From assembly GCF_001905735.1 (NCBI RefSeq), contig NZ_LISW01000002.1:780426-844425 (forward strand): DNA of 64,000 bases. The letters run 5' to 3'. This stretch comes from Streptomyces sp. CB01249 (lineage in GTDB: Bacteria > Actinomycetota > Actinomycetes > Streptomycetales > Streptomycetaceae). How positions within the stretch are numbered: the first letter of the stretch is position 1; every line of letters starts with the position of its first letter. Both the position numbers and the translations under genes were made by a program. The notes beneath the pieces were generated by a model. The model had not been told where the DNA came from. It saw only the letters and a list, made by a program, of their open reading frames with translations, and ran no database searches. This document shows, piece by piece, positions 41,735 to 50,160 of this stretch.

Positions 41735-42775
41735 TCAGCCCCGCGCGGCCCAGATGTTGGTGCCCTCGGTGTCGACGGCGAAGACGTCGATCTCCTTCAG
41801 CTCCTCGGCCGACAGCTCCGGGCCCGCCAGCGCCGCGACGTTCTCCTCCAGCTGCCCCACGCTCGACGCGCCGATCAGCGCGGACGTCATCCGGCTGTCG
41901 CGCAGCACCCACTTCAGGGCCAGCTGGGCGAGCGACTGGCCCCGGCGGCGCGCGATGTCGTTCAGCCCGTTCAGCCGCCGCACCACCTCCTGCGACAGCA
42001 GGTCCGGGTCGAGCGACTTGCCCTGTGTGGCCCGCGAGCCCTCCGGGATGCCGTTCAGGTACTTCCCGGTCAGCAGCCCCTGGGCCAGCGGCACGAAGGA
42101 GATGCAGCCCATCCCGGCCGCCTCCAGCGTGTCCAGGAGTCCGTCGTCCTCGGTCCAGCGGTTGATCATCGAGTAGGACGGCTGGTGGATCAGGGCCGGG
42201 ACACCCATCTCCCGCAGCAGCCGCGCCGCCTCGGCGGTCTGCTCCGCGTTGTACGAGGACACCCCCACGTACAGCGCCTTGCCCTGCTGTACGGCGGAGG
42301 CCAGCGCCCCCATCGTCTCCTCCAGCGGGGTCTCCGGGTCGAAGCGGTGCGAGTAGAAGATGTCGACGTAGTCCAGGCCCATCCGCTTCAGCGAGGCGTC
42401 CAGCGACGACAGCAGGTACTTGCGCGAGCCCCACTCCCCGTACGGCCCGGGGTGCATCTCGTACCCCGCCTTGGTCGAGATCAGCAGCTCGTCCCGGTAC
42501 GGGGCGAAGTCCTGGCGGAGGAGCTTGCCGAAGTTCAGCTCGGCCGAGCCGGCCGGCGGGCCGTAGTTGTTGGCCAGGTCGAAGTGGGTCACACCGAGAT
42601 CGAAGGCGCGGCGCAGGATGGCCCGCTGGGAGCCGAGCGCCCGGTCGTCGCCGAAGTTGTGCCAGAGGCCGAGCGAGACGGCCGGCAGCTTTAGACCGCT
42701 GCGCCCGCTGCGGCGGTACTCCATGGAGTCGTAGCGGGATGCGGCGGCCTGATAGGGGGAAGAGGAATCAGTCAC
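41735..42775 (-). CDS. aldo/keto reductase (YghZ/Kv-beta-like)
   Basis: A 346-residue NADPH-dependent oxidoreductase. Catalytic Asp, Tyr, Lys and His can be seen in THFDLANNYGPP, LISTKAGYEMHPGP and DYVDIFYSHRFDP; the GLLTGKYLNGIP and SALIGASSVGQLEEN blocks bind NADPH. The GYEMHPGPYGEWGSRKYLL insert is that of the YghZ group, which reduces L-glyceraldehyde-3-phosphate or methylglyoxal. The GTG 42775 start may be replaced by an internal ATG at 42723. It is convergent with the 6C RNA. Confidence 0.92.
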   Translation of the reverse strand: MTDSSSPYQAAASRYDSMEYRRSGRSGLKLPAVSLGLWHNFGDDRALGSQRAILRRAFDLGVTHFDLANNYGPPAGSAELNFGKLLRQDFAPYRDELLISTKAGYEMHPGPYGEWGSRKYLLSSLDASLKRMGLDYVDIFYSHRFDPETPLEETMGALASAVQQGKALYVGVSSYNAEQTAEAARLLREMGVPALIHQPSYSMINRWTEDDGLLDTLEAAGMGCISFVPLAQGLLTGKYLNGIPEGSRATQGKSLDPDLLSQEVVRRLNGLNDIARRRGQSLAQLALKWVLRDSRMTSALIGASSVGQLEENVAALAGPELSAEELKEIDVFAVDTEGTNIWAARG

Positions 42776-42974
42776 GATTATCTCTTTATCACGGACTTGT
42801 GACAGGCCGAGTTGGGTGGGCGCGGCGCCCGCGCAGTAATGTGGCCTGACGGGACTGCCATGACACGGCGGGGCGATCCGCCCCCTTCCAGTGCGGCGAT
42901 CCGATCCCCAGGGGACGACCCCGGACCCCTGAGCTGGGGCCGGCGGGCCCGCACGGAACCGAGAGGTGGACTCA

Positions 42975-43736
42975 GTGAACTTGCGCGACCTGGTGTACGG
43001 GCTCTACGCGCGCCGGGTGGAGGCCCGCCTCGACCATTCCCAGGTGCCCAAGCACATCGGCGTCATCCTCGACGGCAACCGGCGCTGGGCCAAGGCGTCC
43101 GGCGGCACGGCGGCCGAGGGCCACCAGGCCGGTGCCGACAAGATCAAGGAGCTCCTCGGCTGGTGCAGTGAGACCGACGTCGAGGTCGTCACGCTCTGGC
43201 TGCTCTCCACCGACAACTTCGACCGGCCCGAGTCGGAGCTGACCCCGCTGCTCGGCATCATCGAGAACACGGTGCGCGGCCTGGCCGCGGACGGCCGCTG
43301 GCGGGTCCACCACGTCGGCACGCTCGACCTGCTGCCCGCCCACACCCAGACGGTCCTCAAGGAGGCCGAGCAGGCCACCGTCGGCGTCGACGGGATACTC
43401 GTCAACGTCGCCGTGGGCTACGGAGGCCGCCAGGAGATCGCGGACGCCGTGCGCTCCCTGCTCCTGGACCACTCCGCCAAGGGCACCTCCTTCGAGGACC
43501 TGGCCGAGATCGTCTCCACCGACCTGATCTCCGAGCACCTCTACACGCGCGGCCAGCCCGACCCCGACCTCGTGATCCGGACCAGCGGCGAGCAGCGCCT
43601 CTCCGGCTTCATGCTCTGGCAGAGCGCGCACTCGGAGTACTACTTCTGCGAGGTCTTCTGGCCGGCCTTCCGCCGGGTCGACTTCCTGCGCGCCCTGCGC
43701 GACTACGCCGCCCGCCACCGGCGCTACGGAGGCTGA
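42975..43736 (+). CDS. uppS: isoprenyl transferase (polyprenyl diphosphate synthase, UppS-type)
   Basis: A 253-residue cis-prenyltransferase. It joins isopentenyl diphosphate units to make the polyprenyl carrier of wall synthesis. Motifs are HIGVILDGNRRWAKA with catalytic D33, TLWLLSTDNFDRP, VNVAVGYGGRQEI and PDLVIRTSGEQRLSGFMLW, ending FYCEVFWPAFRRVDF-like YYFCEVFWP. GTG 42975 follows GAGAGGTGGA; GTG 42966 is an alternative. Streptomyces often have two such enzymes. Confidence 0.94.
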   Translation: MNLRDLVYGLYARRVEARLDHSQVPKHIGVILDGNRRWAKASGGTAAEGHQAGADKIKELLGWCSETDVEVVTLWLLSTDNFDRPESELTPLLGIIENTVRGLAADGRWRVHHVGTLDLLPAHTQTVLKEAEQATVGVDGILVNVAVGYGGRQEIADAVRSLLLDHSAKGTSFEDLAEIVSTDLISEHLYTRGQPDPDLVIRTSGEQRLSGFMLWQSAHSEYYFCEVFWPAFRRVDFLRALRDYAARHRRYGG

Positions 43737-43739
43737 GCC

Positions 43740-43759
43740 CGGCGGGGTCCGCCCCGCCG
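43740..43759 (+). terminator. terminator hairpin after the isoprenyl transferase gene
   Basis: An 8-bp stem CGGCGGGG/CCCCGCCG with a TCCG tetraloop starts 3 nt after the stop codon. Confidence 0.6.
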
Positions 43760-43821
43760 TCCCCCGGAAGAGATCCCGTCGGCATGGCCGGCCGGGTAAG
43801 AGGGCATATCCCTGACAGGCC

Positions 43822-43850
43822 GGCGCCCGGTCACCAACCAGGTGGGCGCC
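43822..43850 (+). promoter_or_regulatory. inverted repeat upstream of the PhoH/PIN gene
   Basis: GGCGCCC (43822-43828) and GGGCGCC (43844-43850) form a 7-bp stem about 70 nt before the PhoH-type start; it may be a leader hairpin or operator. Confidence 0.35.
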
Positions 43851-43921
43851 GATGACAAGCGGGATGCTCCGCGACGGCCCGCCGTCGCACGCCAGCCTCT
43901 TCCGAGGGGGTACGTCCTTCC

Positions 43922-45244
43922 GTGGTGACCAGCACAAAGCGCCGCCTGCCCGACAGGCGCACCTACGTTCTCGACACCAGCGTCCTGCTGGCCGATCCGA
44001 ACGCCATGGCCCGTTTCGACGAGCACGAGGTCGTGCTCCCCGTCGTCGTGGTCACGGAACTGGAGGCCAAACGGCACCATCCGGAGCTCGGCTACTTCGC
44101 CCGCCAGGCCCTGCGCCTGCTGGACGACTTCCGGGTCCGCTACGGCCGGCTGGACGCGCCGATCCCCCTCGGGGATCTCGGCGGGACGCTCCGCGTCGAG
44201 CTCAACCACTCCGATCCCGGCGTCCTTCCCGCCGGCTACCGGTTGGGGGACAACGACTCACGGATCCTGGCGGTCGCGCGCAACCTCCAGGCCGAGGGGT
44301 ACGACGTCACGGTCGTCTCCAAGGACCTCCCGCTGCGCATCAAGGCGTCATCGGTCGGCCTCCTCGCCGAGGAGTACCGCGCGGAGCTGGCGATCACCGA
44401 CTCCGGCTGGACGGGGATGGCCGAACTGTCCCTCGCCGCCGACCAGGTGGACCTGCTCTTCGCCGAGGAGACGCTGTACGTCCCCGAGGCCGCGGAGCTG
44501 CCGGTGCACACCGGCCTGGTTCTCCAGTCCGAACGCGGCAAGGCGCTCGGCCGGGTCACGCCCGAGGGCAGTGTGCGGCTCGTCCGCGGCGACCGGGAGG
44601 CGTTCGGCATCCACGGCCGCAGCGCCGAACAGCGGATCGCCCTGGACCTGCTGCTCGACCAGGAGGTCGGCATCGTCTCGCTGGGCGGCCGGGCCGGCAC
44701 CGGCAAGTCGGCGCTGGCGCTCTGCGCGGGGCTCGAAGCGGTGCTGGAGCGCGGGCAGCACAAGAAGGTGATGGTCTTCCGCCCGCTGTACGCGGTGGGC
44801 GGGCAGGAGCTCGGCTATCTCCCCGGCAGCGAGGCCGAGAAGATGAGCCCCTGGGCGCAGGCCGTCTTCGACACCCTCTCGGCCGTCTCCGGGCGCGAGG
44901 TCATCGAGGAGGTGCTGGGGCGCGGGATGCTGGAGATCCTGCCGCTCACCCACATCCGGGGCCGTTCCCTGCACGACGCCTTCGTGATCGTGGACGAGGC
45001 CCAGTCGCTCGAACGGAACGTCCTGCTGACCGTGTTGTCCAGGATCGGGACGAATTCCCGGGTTGTGCTCACGCATGACGTGGCCCAGCGGGACAACCTC
45101 AGGGTCGGCCGTTACGACGGAGTGGTCGCCGTGGTCGAGAAGCTGAAGGGGCATCCGCTCTTCGCTCATGTGACGCTCACGCGTTCGGAGCGTTCCCGCA
45201 TCGCCGCACTGGTGACCGAAATGCTGGAGGAAGGTCAGATCTGA
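43922..45244 (+). CDS. PIN-PhoH fusion protein (YlaK/PhoH2-type)
   Basis: A 440-residue cytoplasmic protein. An N-terminal PIN nuclease domain ([12 protein letters not shown] with D18; [20 protein letters not shown]) is joined to a PhoH ATPase (Walker [14 protein letters not shown] with K262; FVIVDEAQ with D358; [13 protein letters not shown]). PhoH2-type proteins are RNA helicase/RNases. GTG 43922 is the start, just after GGGGGTACGTCCTTCC. Full length. Confidence 0.92.
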   Translation: MVTSTKRRLPDRRTYVLDTSVLLADPNAMARFDEHEVVLPVVVVTELEAKRHHPELGYFARQALRLLDDFRVRYGRLDAPIPLGDLGGTLRVELNHSDPGVLPAGYRLGDNDSRILAVARNLQAEGYDVTVVSKDLPLRIKASSVGLLAEEYRAELAITDSGWTGMAELSLAADQVDLLFAEETLYVPEAAELPVHTGLVLQSERGKALGRVTPEGSVRLVRGDREAFGIHGRSAEQRIALDLLLDQEVGIVSLGGRAGTGKSALALCAGLEAVLERGQHKKVMVFRPLYAVGGQELGYLPGSEAEKMSPWAQAVFDTLSAVSGREVIEEVLGRGMLEILPLTHIRGRSLHDAFVIVDEAQSLERNVLLTVLSRIGTNSRVVLTHDVAQRDNLRVGRYDGVVAVVEKLKGHPLFAHVTLTRSERSRIAALVTEMLEEGQI

Positions 45245-45261
45245 TACGGGTTGGGACGTTG

Positions 45262-45303
45262 ACGCCGCCCGGCGGGCCAAGCAGCCTAGCCGGGCGGCGG
45301 CGT
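45262..45303 (+). terminator. terminator after the PhoH/PIN gene
   Basis: A GC-rich inverted repeat with a best 10-bp stem GCCGCCCGGC (45264-45273)/GCCGGGCGGC (45289-45298), starting about 20 nt after the stop codon. Confidence 0.6.
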
Positions 45304-45634
45304 GTTCCGGCGCCTTTTCCGTAATTCAGGTCCGCCAAACGGGGTGTGACCTTTCACACGCAACGGAGAATTGCTTCGCGTGGTCCCGTTCCGGCAGAGT
45401 CTTGCTTCCGTCAGGCCCCGCATACGGCACACCGGCACCTCCAGAGGCGCCACGCACCACACAACTCAACAACCGCCGTCCGTATGCCGCCCGCGAGCAC
45501 CACGCGGCGCTCCCCCCGGGGAGTCGCCCACCGGGCCCGTGCCTTCCCGTGACCCAAGCAGTAGGGAGGCCAGTGCCAGGGGCACGATTGCGCCCGCGAG
45601 GTCACCTAAGCGGGCGATGCTGGAAGGACACCGT
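45304..45634 (+). promoter_or_regulatory. long upstream region of the SLT-domain gene with an operator-like palindrome
   Basis: No gene fits this 331-bp stretch (part of a 390-bp gap). GTGTGA-CCTT-TCACAC (45344-45359) is a perfect 6-bp inverted repeat with the TGTGA/TCACA halves seen in Crp-type sites, here with a 4-base spacer. The rest would be a promoter and a long mRNA leader. I looked for c-di-AMP riboswitch landmarks and do not find them. Confidence 0.4.
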
Positions 45635-46345
45635 GTGAGCCGGATTTCGGTCCGGGGGTTCGCCGTGGCATCTGCCACCGCGGTCACCACCGTAGGCGCC
45701 GTCGTAGGCGTTGCATCGGGCAGCACTCCCGCTGCCGACGACAACAACTTCGAGGCGACCGCAGCCGACACCACGCTGCTCGCAGACATTCCCGCGGGCC
45801 AGCAGGCCCAGGTGCAGACCGCTTCGCTGACGCAGCAGGCCGACGCCCAGGCGTCCGCGGCCGATGCCGCGGCGAAGAAGTCCGCGGAGGAGACCGCCCG
45901 CGTCCAGGCCGCCAAGGACGCGAAGTCCAAGAAGCAGGCCGCCGAGGACAAGCTGGAGCGCGAGCGCCAGGCGAAGAAGGACAAGGAAGCCCAGGAGCGC
46001 GCTAGCCGCTCCGAGGTCCGTTCCACCTCGTTCGCCGTGCAGGGCTCCTACACCGTGGCCGAGGTCCAGGCCATCGCGCGGCAGATCGTGCCGGCCGACC
46101 AGTTCCAGTGCTTCAGCAACATCGTGAACCACGAGTCGAGCTGGAACTACCGGGCGAGCAACCCGTCTTCCGGTGCCTACGGTCTCGTACAGGCCCTTCC
46201 CGGCTCCAAGATGGCTTCGGCCGGTGCCGACTGGATGACCAACCCGGCCACCCAGATCAAGTGGGGCCTCAGCTACATGAGCAGCCCGCGCTACAAGAGC
46301 CCGTGCGGCGCCTGGGCCTTCTGGCAGGCCAACCACTGGTACTAG
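45635..46345 (+). CDS. secreted SLT-domain cell-wall hydrolase
   Basis: A 236-residue exported protein. Signal peptide (GFAVASATAVTTVGAVVGVASG), then a Gln/Ala/Lys/Glu coiled coil (residues about 55-125, KKQAAEDKLERERQAKKD), and a C-terminal transglycosylase-like SLT domain: CFSNIVNHESSWNYRAS (catalytic Glu), GAYGLVQALPG and GLSYMSSPRY. It would cut peptidoglycan glycan strands. GTG 45635 follows GGAAGGA; ATG 45617 is an alternative. Coiled-coil/SLT proteins of this kind are common in Streptomyces and related to Rpf-type wall enzymes. Confidence 0.9.
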   Translation: MSRISVRGFAVASATAVTTVGAVVGVASGSTPAADDNNFEATAADTTLLADIPAGQQAQVQTASLTQQADAQASAADAAAKKSAEETARVQAAKDAKSKKQAAEDKLERERQAKKDKEAQERASRSEVRSTSFAVQGSYTVAEVQAIARQIVPADQFQCFSNIVNHESSWNYRASNPSSGAYGLVQALPGSKMASAGADWMTNPATQIKWGLSYMSSPRYKSPCGAWAFWQANHWY

Positions 46346-46370
46346 AACCAGGGTTCACCAGCTCAACCTC

Positions 46371-46407
46371 GTGAAGCCCCCCGCCGTCCTTCGGTGGGGG
46401 GCTTCAC
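46371..46407. terminator. terminator after the SLT-domain gene
   Basis: A 16-bp stem GTGAAGCCCCCCGCCG/CGGTGGGGGGCTTCAC (one G-T pair) with a TCCTT loop. Confidence 0.85.
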
Positions 46408-46476
46408 GCGTGTACGGTCGTGCGGAACGCTGCCGGGGGAGCGGTAGGGAGAGCGGACGGGGGTAGAGGAAGCGTT

Positions 46477-47862
46477 ATGTCGAAACTGCCGGGATGGCTC
46501 GGACAAGTGGGTGCTGAGCTGAGCAGGCTGAGCGAGCGCCTTGATGAACGACGGGCCGAGACGGAGGCCGACGACCCCCTGCTCGGGGGTACGGACCCGG
46601 TGGGCTCCGGGAAGGACGAGGCGGCCCACGTCGACCAGGTGCCCGCGCCGCCCACTTACGCGCCCACCGTGGCCGCGCGGCCCGATCCGGTCGCGGCGAT
46701 CCCGTGGGGGATGCGGGTCGCGGCCGAGGCGGGCTGGCGGCTGCTGGTGCTGGCGGGGACCCTGTGGGTGCTGATGCGGGTCATCAGCGCCGTGCAACTG
46801 GTCGTACTGGCCTTCGTCGCCGCGCTGCTCGTCACCGCGCTGCTCCAGCCGACCGTGGCCCGGCTGCGGCGCCACGGGCTGCCGAGGGGTCTGGCGACGG
46901 CCGTCACCGCGATCTCCGGCTTCGTCATCATGGGCCTGGTCGGCTGGTTCGTGGTGTGGCAGGTCATGGACAACATCGACACCCTGTCCGACAAGGTGAC
47001 GAAGGGGATCGACGACCTCAAGAACTGGCTGCTGGACAGCCCGTTCCATGTGACCGACAAACAGATCAACGACATCGCCAAGAACCTCAGCGACACCGTC
47101 GGCACCAACACCGAGGCGATCACCACCGCGGGCCTCCAGGGCGTCACCGTGGTCGTGGAGTTCATGACCGGTGCGCTGCTCGCGATGTTCTCGACGCTCT
47201 TCCTGCTCTATGACGGCGCGCGCATCTGGCAGTGGGTGCTCAAGCTGGTGCCCGCGCAGGCGAGGCCCGGGGTCGCCGGGGCCGGTCCGCGCGCCTGGCG
47301 GACGCTGACCGCCTATGTGCGCGGCACGGTCATCGTGGCCCTGATCGACGCGATCTTCATCGGGCTCGGGATCTACTTCCTCAACGTGCCGATGGCGGTG
47401 CCGCTGGCCGTCTTCATCTTCCTGTTCGCCTTCATCCCGCTCGTCGGCGCGGTGGTGTCCGGGGCGCTGGCGGTGGTCGTCGCGCTGGTCACGGAGGGCG
47501 TGTTCACCGCGCTGATGGTGCTGGCCGTGGTCCTCGCGGTGCAGCAGATCGAGGGCCACGTCCTCCAGCCGTTCATCCTCGGCCGCGCGGTGCGGGTGCA
47601 CCCGCTGGCCGTGGTGCTCTCGGTCGCGGCGGGCGGCATGATCGCCGGGATCGGCGGTGCGGTGGTGGCGGTGCCGCTGGTCGCGGTGACCAATACGGTG
47701 GTCGGCTATCTGCGCAGTTACGGGCAGGAGGAGTCGCGCCGCCACTCGCCGCCCCCGCACGGGTCGACCGCGCTGGACGCGGCGCCCGCCCCGGCCGCGT
47801 CCGGCGCCCCGCCGGAGAAGCCGGACAAGGGCGGGGACGAGCCGTCACCGGACGCCCCGTAG
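46477..47862 (+). CDS. AI-2E family (DUF20/PerM) membrane transporter
   Basis: A 461-residue inner-membrane protein with about eight helices. Family blocks are LVVLAFVAALLVTALLQPTV, YVRGTVIVALIDAIFIGLGI, FIPLVGAVVSGALAV and EGHVLQPFILGRAVRVHPL. The N-terminal 90 residues and the C-terminal Pro/Ala/Gly tail are disordered. Relatives export autoinducer-2 or sodium; the cargo here is unknown. ATG 46477 follows AGAGGAAG. Confidence 0.9.
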   Translation: MSKLPGWLGQVGAELSRLSERLDERRAETEADDPLLGGTDPVGSGKDEAAHVDQVPAPPTYAPTVAARPDPVAAIPWGMRVAAEAGWRLLVLAGTLWVLMRVISAVQLVVLAFVAALLVTALLQPTVARLRRHGLPRGLATAVTAISGFVIMGLVGWFVVWQVMDNIDTLSDKVTKGIDDLKNWLLDSPFHVTDKQINDIAKNLSDTVGTNTEAITTAGLQGVTVVVEFMTGALLAMFSTLFLLYDGARIWQWVLKLVPAQARPGVAGAGPRAWRTLTAYVRGTVIVALIDAIFIGLGIYFLNVPMAVPLAVFIFLFAFIPLVGAVVSGALAVVVALVTEGVFTALMVLAVVLAVQQIEGHVLQPFILGRAVRVHPLAVVLSVAAGGMIAGIGGAVVAVPLVAVTNTVVGYLRSYGQEESRRHSPPPHGSTALDAAPAPAASGAPPEKPDKGGDEPSPDAP

Positions 47863-47877
47863 CGCGTACGCACAGGA

Positions 47878-47919
47878 AGAAGGGCCCCTCGGACGGTCGG
47901 TCGTCCTCGGGGCCCTTCT
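47878..47919. terminator. bidirectional terminator between the transporter and ahpD genes
   Basis: An 11-bp outer stem AGAAGGGCCCC/GGGGCCCTTCT with a further GGACG/CGTCC pairing inside separates two convergent genes. Confidence 0.8.
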
Positions 47920-47939
47920 CGTGTTCCAGGGTACGGTGC

Positions 47940-48473
47940 CTAGTCGGCGAGCACGGCCTCGGCGTCGAGGGTCACACCCACCGCCTGGATCACCGAGGCG
48001 ATCTTGACGGCTTCCTGGATGGTCTCGCGGTCCACGCCGGCCTTGCGGAGCACCTGCTCGTGCGAGTCGAGGCACTGGCCGCAGCCGTTGATCGCGGAGA
48101 CGGCGAGCGACCACAGCTCGAAGTCGACCTTCTCCACGCCCGGCTTGCCGATGACGTTCATCCGCAGACCCGCGCGCAGGTTCCCGTACTCGGGGTCCGA
48201 GAGCAGGTGACGCGTGCGGTAGAAGACGTTGTTCATCGCCATGATGGCGGCGGCCGACTTCGCGGCGGTGTACGCCTCCGCGGAGAGGTTGGCCTTCGCC
48301 TCCGGCTCCAGCTCGCGCAGCACCTTCGGCGAGCGCGAGGCGATCGCGCAGGCCAGGACGGTGCCCCAGAGCTGCTGCTGCGGGAGCTCGCTGTTGCCGA
48401 TGACCGAACCGAGGTTCAGCTTCAGGTCCTTGGCGAAGTCCGGTATGGCGGACTTCAGTTCGTCGAGAGCCAT
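47940..48473 (-). CDS. ahpD: alkyl hydroperoxide reductase AhpD
   Basis: A 177-residue antioxidant protein. It reduces oxidised AhpC and has weak peroxidase activity itself. The active CxxC is C131/C134 in [11 protein letters not shown] with H138; upstream acidic residues E118 and related are in place. It follows ahpC by 12 nt on the same strand, so both come from the OxyR-controlled promoter. Confidence 0.95.
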   Translation of the reverse strand: MALDELKSAIPDFAKDLKLNLGSVIGNSELPQQQLWGTVLACAIASRSPKVLRELEPEAKANLSAEAYTAAKSAAAIMAMNNVFYRTRHLLSDPEYGNLRAGLRMNVIGKPGVEKVDFELWSLAVSAINGCGQCLDSHEQVLRKAGVDRETIQEAVKIASVIQAVGVTLDAEAVLAD

Positions 48474-48485
48474 GTCGGTATCAGC

Positions 48486-49040
48486 TCACTCGCCCGAGAG
48501 GAGCGCGACCGGGTCCAGGGTGTTCTCGCCCTTGGTCCAGTTGCACGGGCACAGCTCGTCGGTCTGCAGGGCGTCGAGGACCCGCAGGACCTCCTTGGGG
48601 TTACGGCCCACGGAACCGGCGGTCACCATCGTGAACTGGATCTCGTTGTTCTGGTCCACGATGAAGACGGCGCGCTGCGCGAAGCCGTCCTCGCCCTCGA
48701 TGCCGAGGTCACGCATGAGCTCGTGCTTCGAGTCGGCCAGCATCGGGAAGGGCAGGTCGGTGAGGTCCGGGTGGTCCTTGCGCCAGGCGTGGTGCACGAA
48801 CTCGGAGTCGCCGGAGAAGCCGAGGATCTGGGCGTCACGGTCGGCGAACTCGTCGTTCAGCTTCCCGAAGGCGGCGATCTCGGTGGGGCACACGAAGGTG
48901 AAGTCCTTCGGCCACGCGAAGACGATCTTCCACTGACCCTCGTAGGTCTTGTGGTTGATCTGCTCGAACTCCTTGCCGCTCTCCAGCGACACACAGGCGG
49001 TCAGGTCGAACTCGGGGAACTTGTCACCGACAGTGAGCAC
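48486..49040 (-). CDS. ahpC: alkyl hydroperoxide reductase AhpC
   Basis: A 184-residue 2-Cys peroxiredoxin. The peroxidatic C51 lies in DFTFVCPTE and the resolving Cys in DELCPCNW (C164, C166). GTG 49040 follows AAGGAGAG. It reduces organic and hydrogen peroxides with AhpD. It is divergent from oxyR. Confidence 0.95.
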   Translation of the reverse strand: MLTVGDKFPEFDLTACVSLESGKEFEQINHKTYEGQWKIVFAWPKDFTFVCPTEIAAFGKLNDEFADRDAQILGFSGDSEFVHHAWRKDHPDLTDLPFPMLADSKHELMRDLGIEGEDGFAQRAVFIVDQNNEIQFTMVTAGSVGRNPKEVLRVLDALQTDELCPCNWTKGENTLDPVALLSGE

Positions 49041-49172
49041 GCGCTCTCCTTGTAGCGTAGGTTCTCCCCTTTTGAGGGAGTTCCTGGGGGTTGGACGATC
49101 TCCACCTTGGCACAGAGTGCATTGATCGCGGAAATAGCTACACTCGGTCGTGATGATCGGAGGTGCCTATCA
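49041..49172. promoter_or_regulatory. divergent ahpC/oxyR promoter
   Basis: The 132-bp gap between the two genes should carry both promoters and the OxyR-binding site. The interval 49120-49160 holds TTGATCGCGGAAATAGC followed by TACACTCGGTCG, AT-richer than its surroundings and suited to an OxyR site that overlaps the oxyR promoter. Confidence 0.65.
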
Positions 49173-50138
49173 GTGGCGCAGAGCAATCCGGGCAACCGGC
49201 TCAAACAGCCCAGCCTCTCGCAGCTGCGCGCCTTCGCGGCCGTCGCCGAACATCTGCACTTCCGGGACGCGGCGGCCGCAATCGGGATGAGTCAGCCCGC
49301 GCTCTCCGGGGCCGTGTCCGCGCTGGAGGAGGCACTGGGTGCCCAGCTCATCGAGCGTACGACGCGCAAGGTGCTGCTCTCGCCCGCCGGGGAACGGCTC
49401 GCGGTGCGGGCGCGCGTCGTGCTCGAAGCCGTCGGCGAGCTCATGGAGGAGGCCGAGGCGGTCCGCGCCCCCTTCACCGGAGTGCTCAGGCTCGGCGTGA
49501 TCCCGACCGTCGCCCCGTATCTGCTGCCGGCCGTGCTGCGGCTGGTCCACGAGCGCTACCCGGCCCTCGACCTCCAGGTGCACGAGGAGCAGACCTCCTC
49601 GCTCATCGAGGGGCTGGGCGCCGGACGGCTCGACCTGCTGCTGCTCGCCGTGCCCCTCGGCGTCCCCGGGGTCAGCGAGCTCCCGCTCTTCGACGAGGAC
49701 TTCGTGCTCGTCATGGACCGCGGCCACCCGCTCGGCGGGCGCGCCGACATCCCCCGCGACGCGCTCCGGAAGCTCCCGCTGCTGCTCCTGGACGAGGGGC
49801 ACTGCCTGCGCGACCAGGCCCTCGACATCTGCCGTGAGGCCGGCCGGACGGAGGGCGCCCCGGTCACCACGACCGCGGCCGGGCTCTCCACCCTGGTGCA
49901 GCTGGTGGCCGGGGGCCTCGGGGTGACGCTGCTGCCGCGCACCGCGGTCACCGTCGAGACCGCCCGCAACGAGGCGCTGACCACGGGGTACTTCGCGGAC
50001 CCGGCCCCGACGCGGCGGGTGGCGCTGGCGATGCGGACCGGGGCGGCGCGGCAGGAGGAGTTCGAGGAGTTGGCGGCGGCGCTGCGCGGGACCATGCGGG
50101 CGCTGCCGGTACGCGTGACGGAGGGCGGCCGGACCTGA
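49173..50138 (+). CDS. oxyR: LysR-type peroxide sensor OxyR
   Basis: A 321-residue LysR regulator. Helix-turn-helix at 15-70 (LSQLRAFAAVAEHLHFRDAAA, MSQPALSGAVSALEEALG). The two redox Cys expected of OxyR are C211 and C220 in DEGHCLRDQALDICREAG. Oxidation to a disulfide would switch on ahpCD. GTG 49173 follows GGAGGT; the upstream in-frame start at 49107 lacks support. Its stop codon lies inside a terminator stem. Confidence 0.94.
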   Translation: MAQSNPGNRLKQPSLSQLRAFAAVAEHLHFRDAAAAIGMSQPALSGAVSALEEALGAQLIERTTRKVLLSPAGERLAVRARVVLEAVGELMEEAEAVRAPFTGVLRLGVIPTVAPYLLPAVLRLVHERYPALDLQVHEEQTSSLIEGLGAGRLDLLLLAVPLGVPGVSELPLFDEDFVLVMDRGHPLGGRADIPRDALRKLPLLLLDEGHCLRDQALDICREAGRTEGAPVTTTAAGLSTLVQLVAGGLGVTLLPRTAVTVETARNEALTTGYFADPAPTRRVALAMRTGAARQEEFEELAAALRGTMRALPVRVTEGGRT

Positions 50139-50154
50139 AGTCCGGCCGCCCTCC
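50120..50154. terminator. bidirectional terminator spanning the oxyR stop
   Basis: A perfect 15-bp stem GGAGGGCGGCCGGAC with its complement around CTGAA. It serves oxyR and the convergent ABC permease gene (ends 50161). Confidence 0.85.
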
Positions 50155-50160
50155 GCGGTG

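Noticed and set aside
45304..45634. c-di-AMP (ydaO-type) riboswitch before the SLT gene
   Set aside because: The conserved blocks I know for this class in Streptomyces rpf-type leaders are not visible here.
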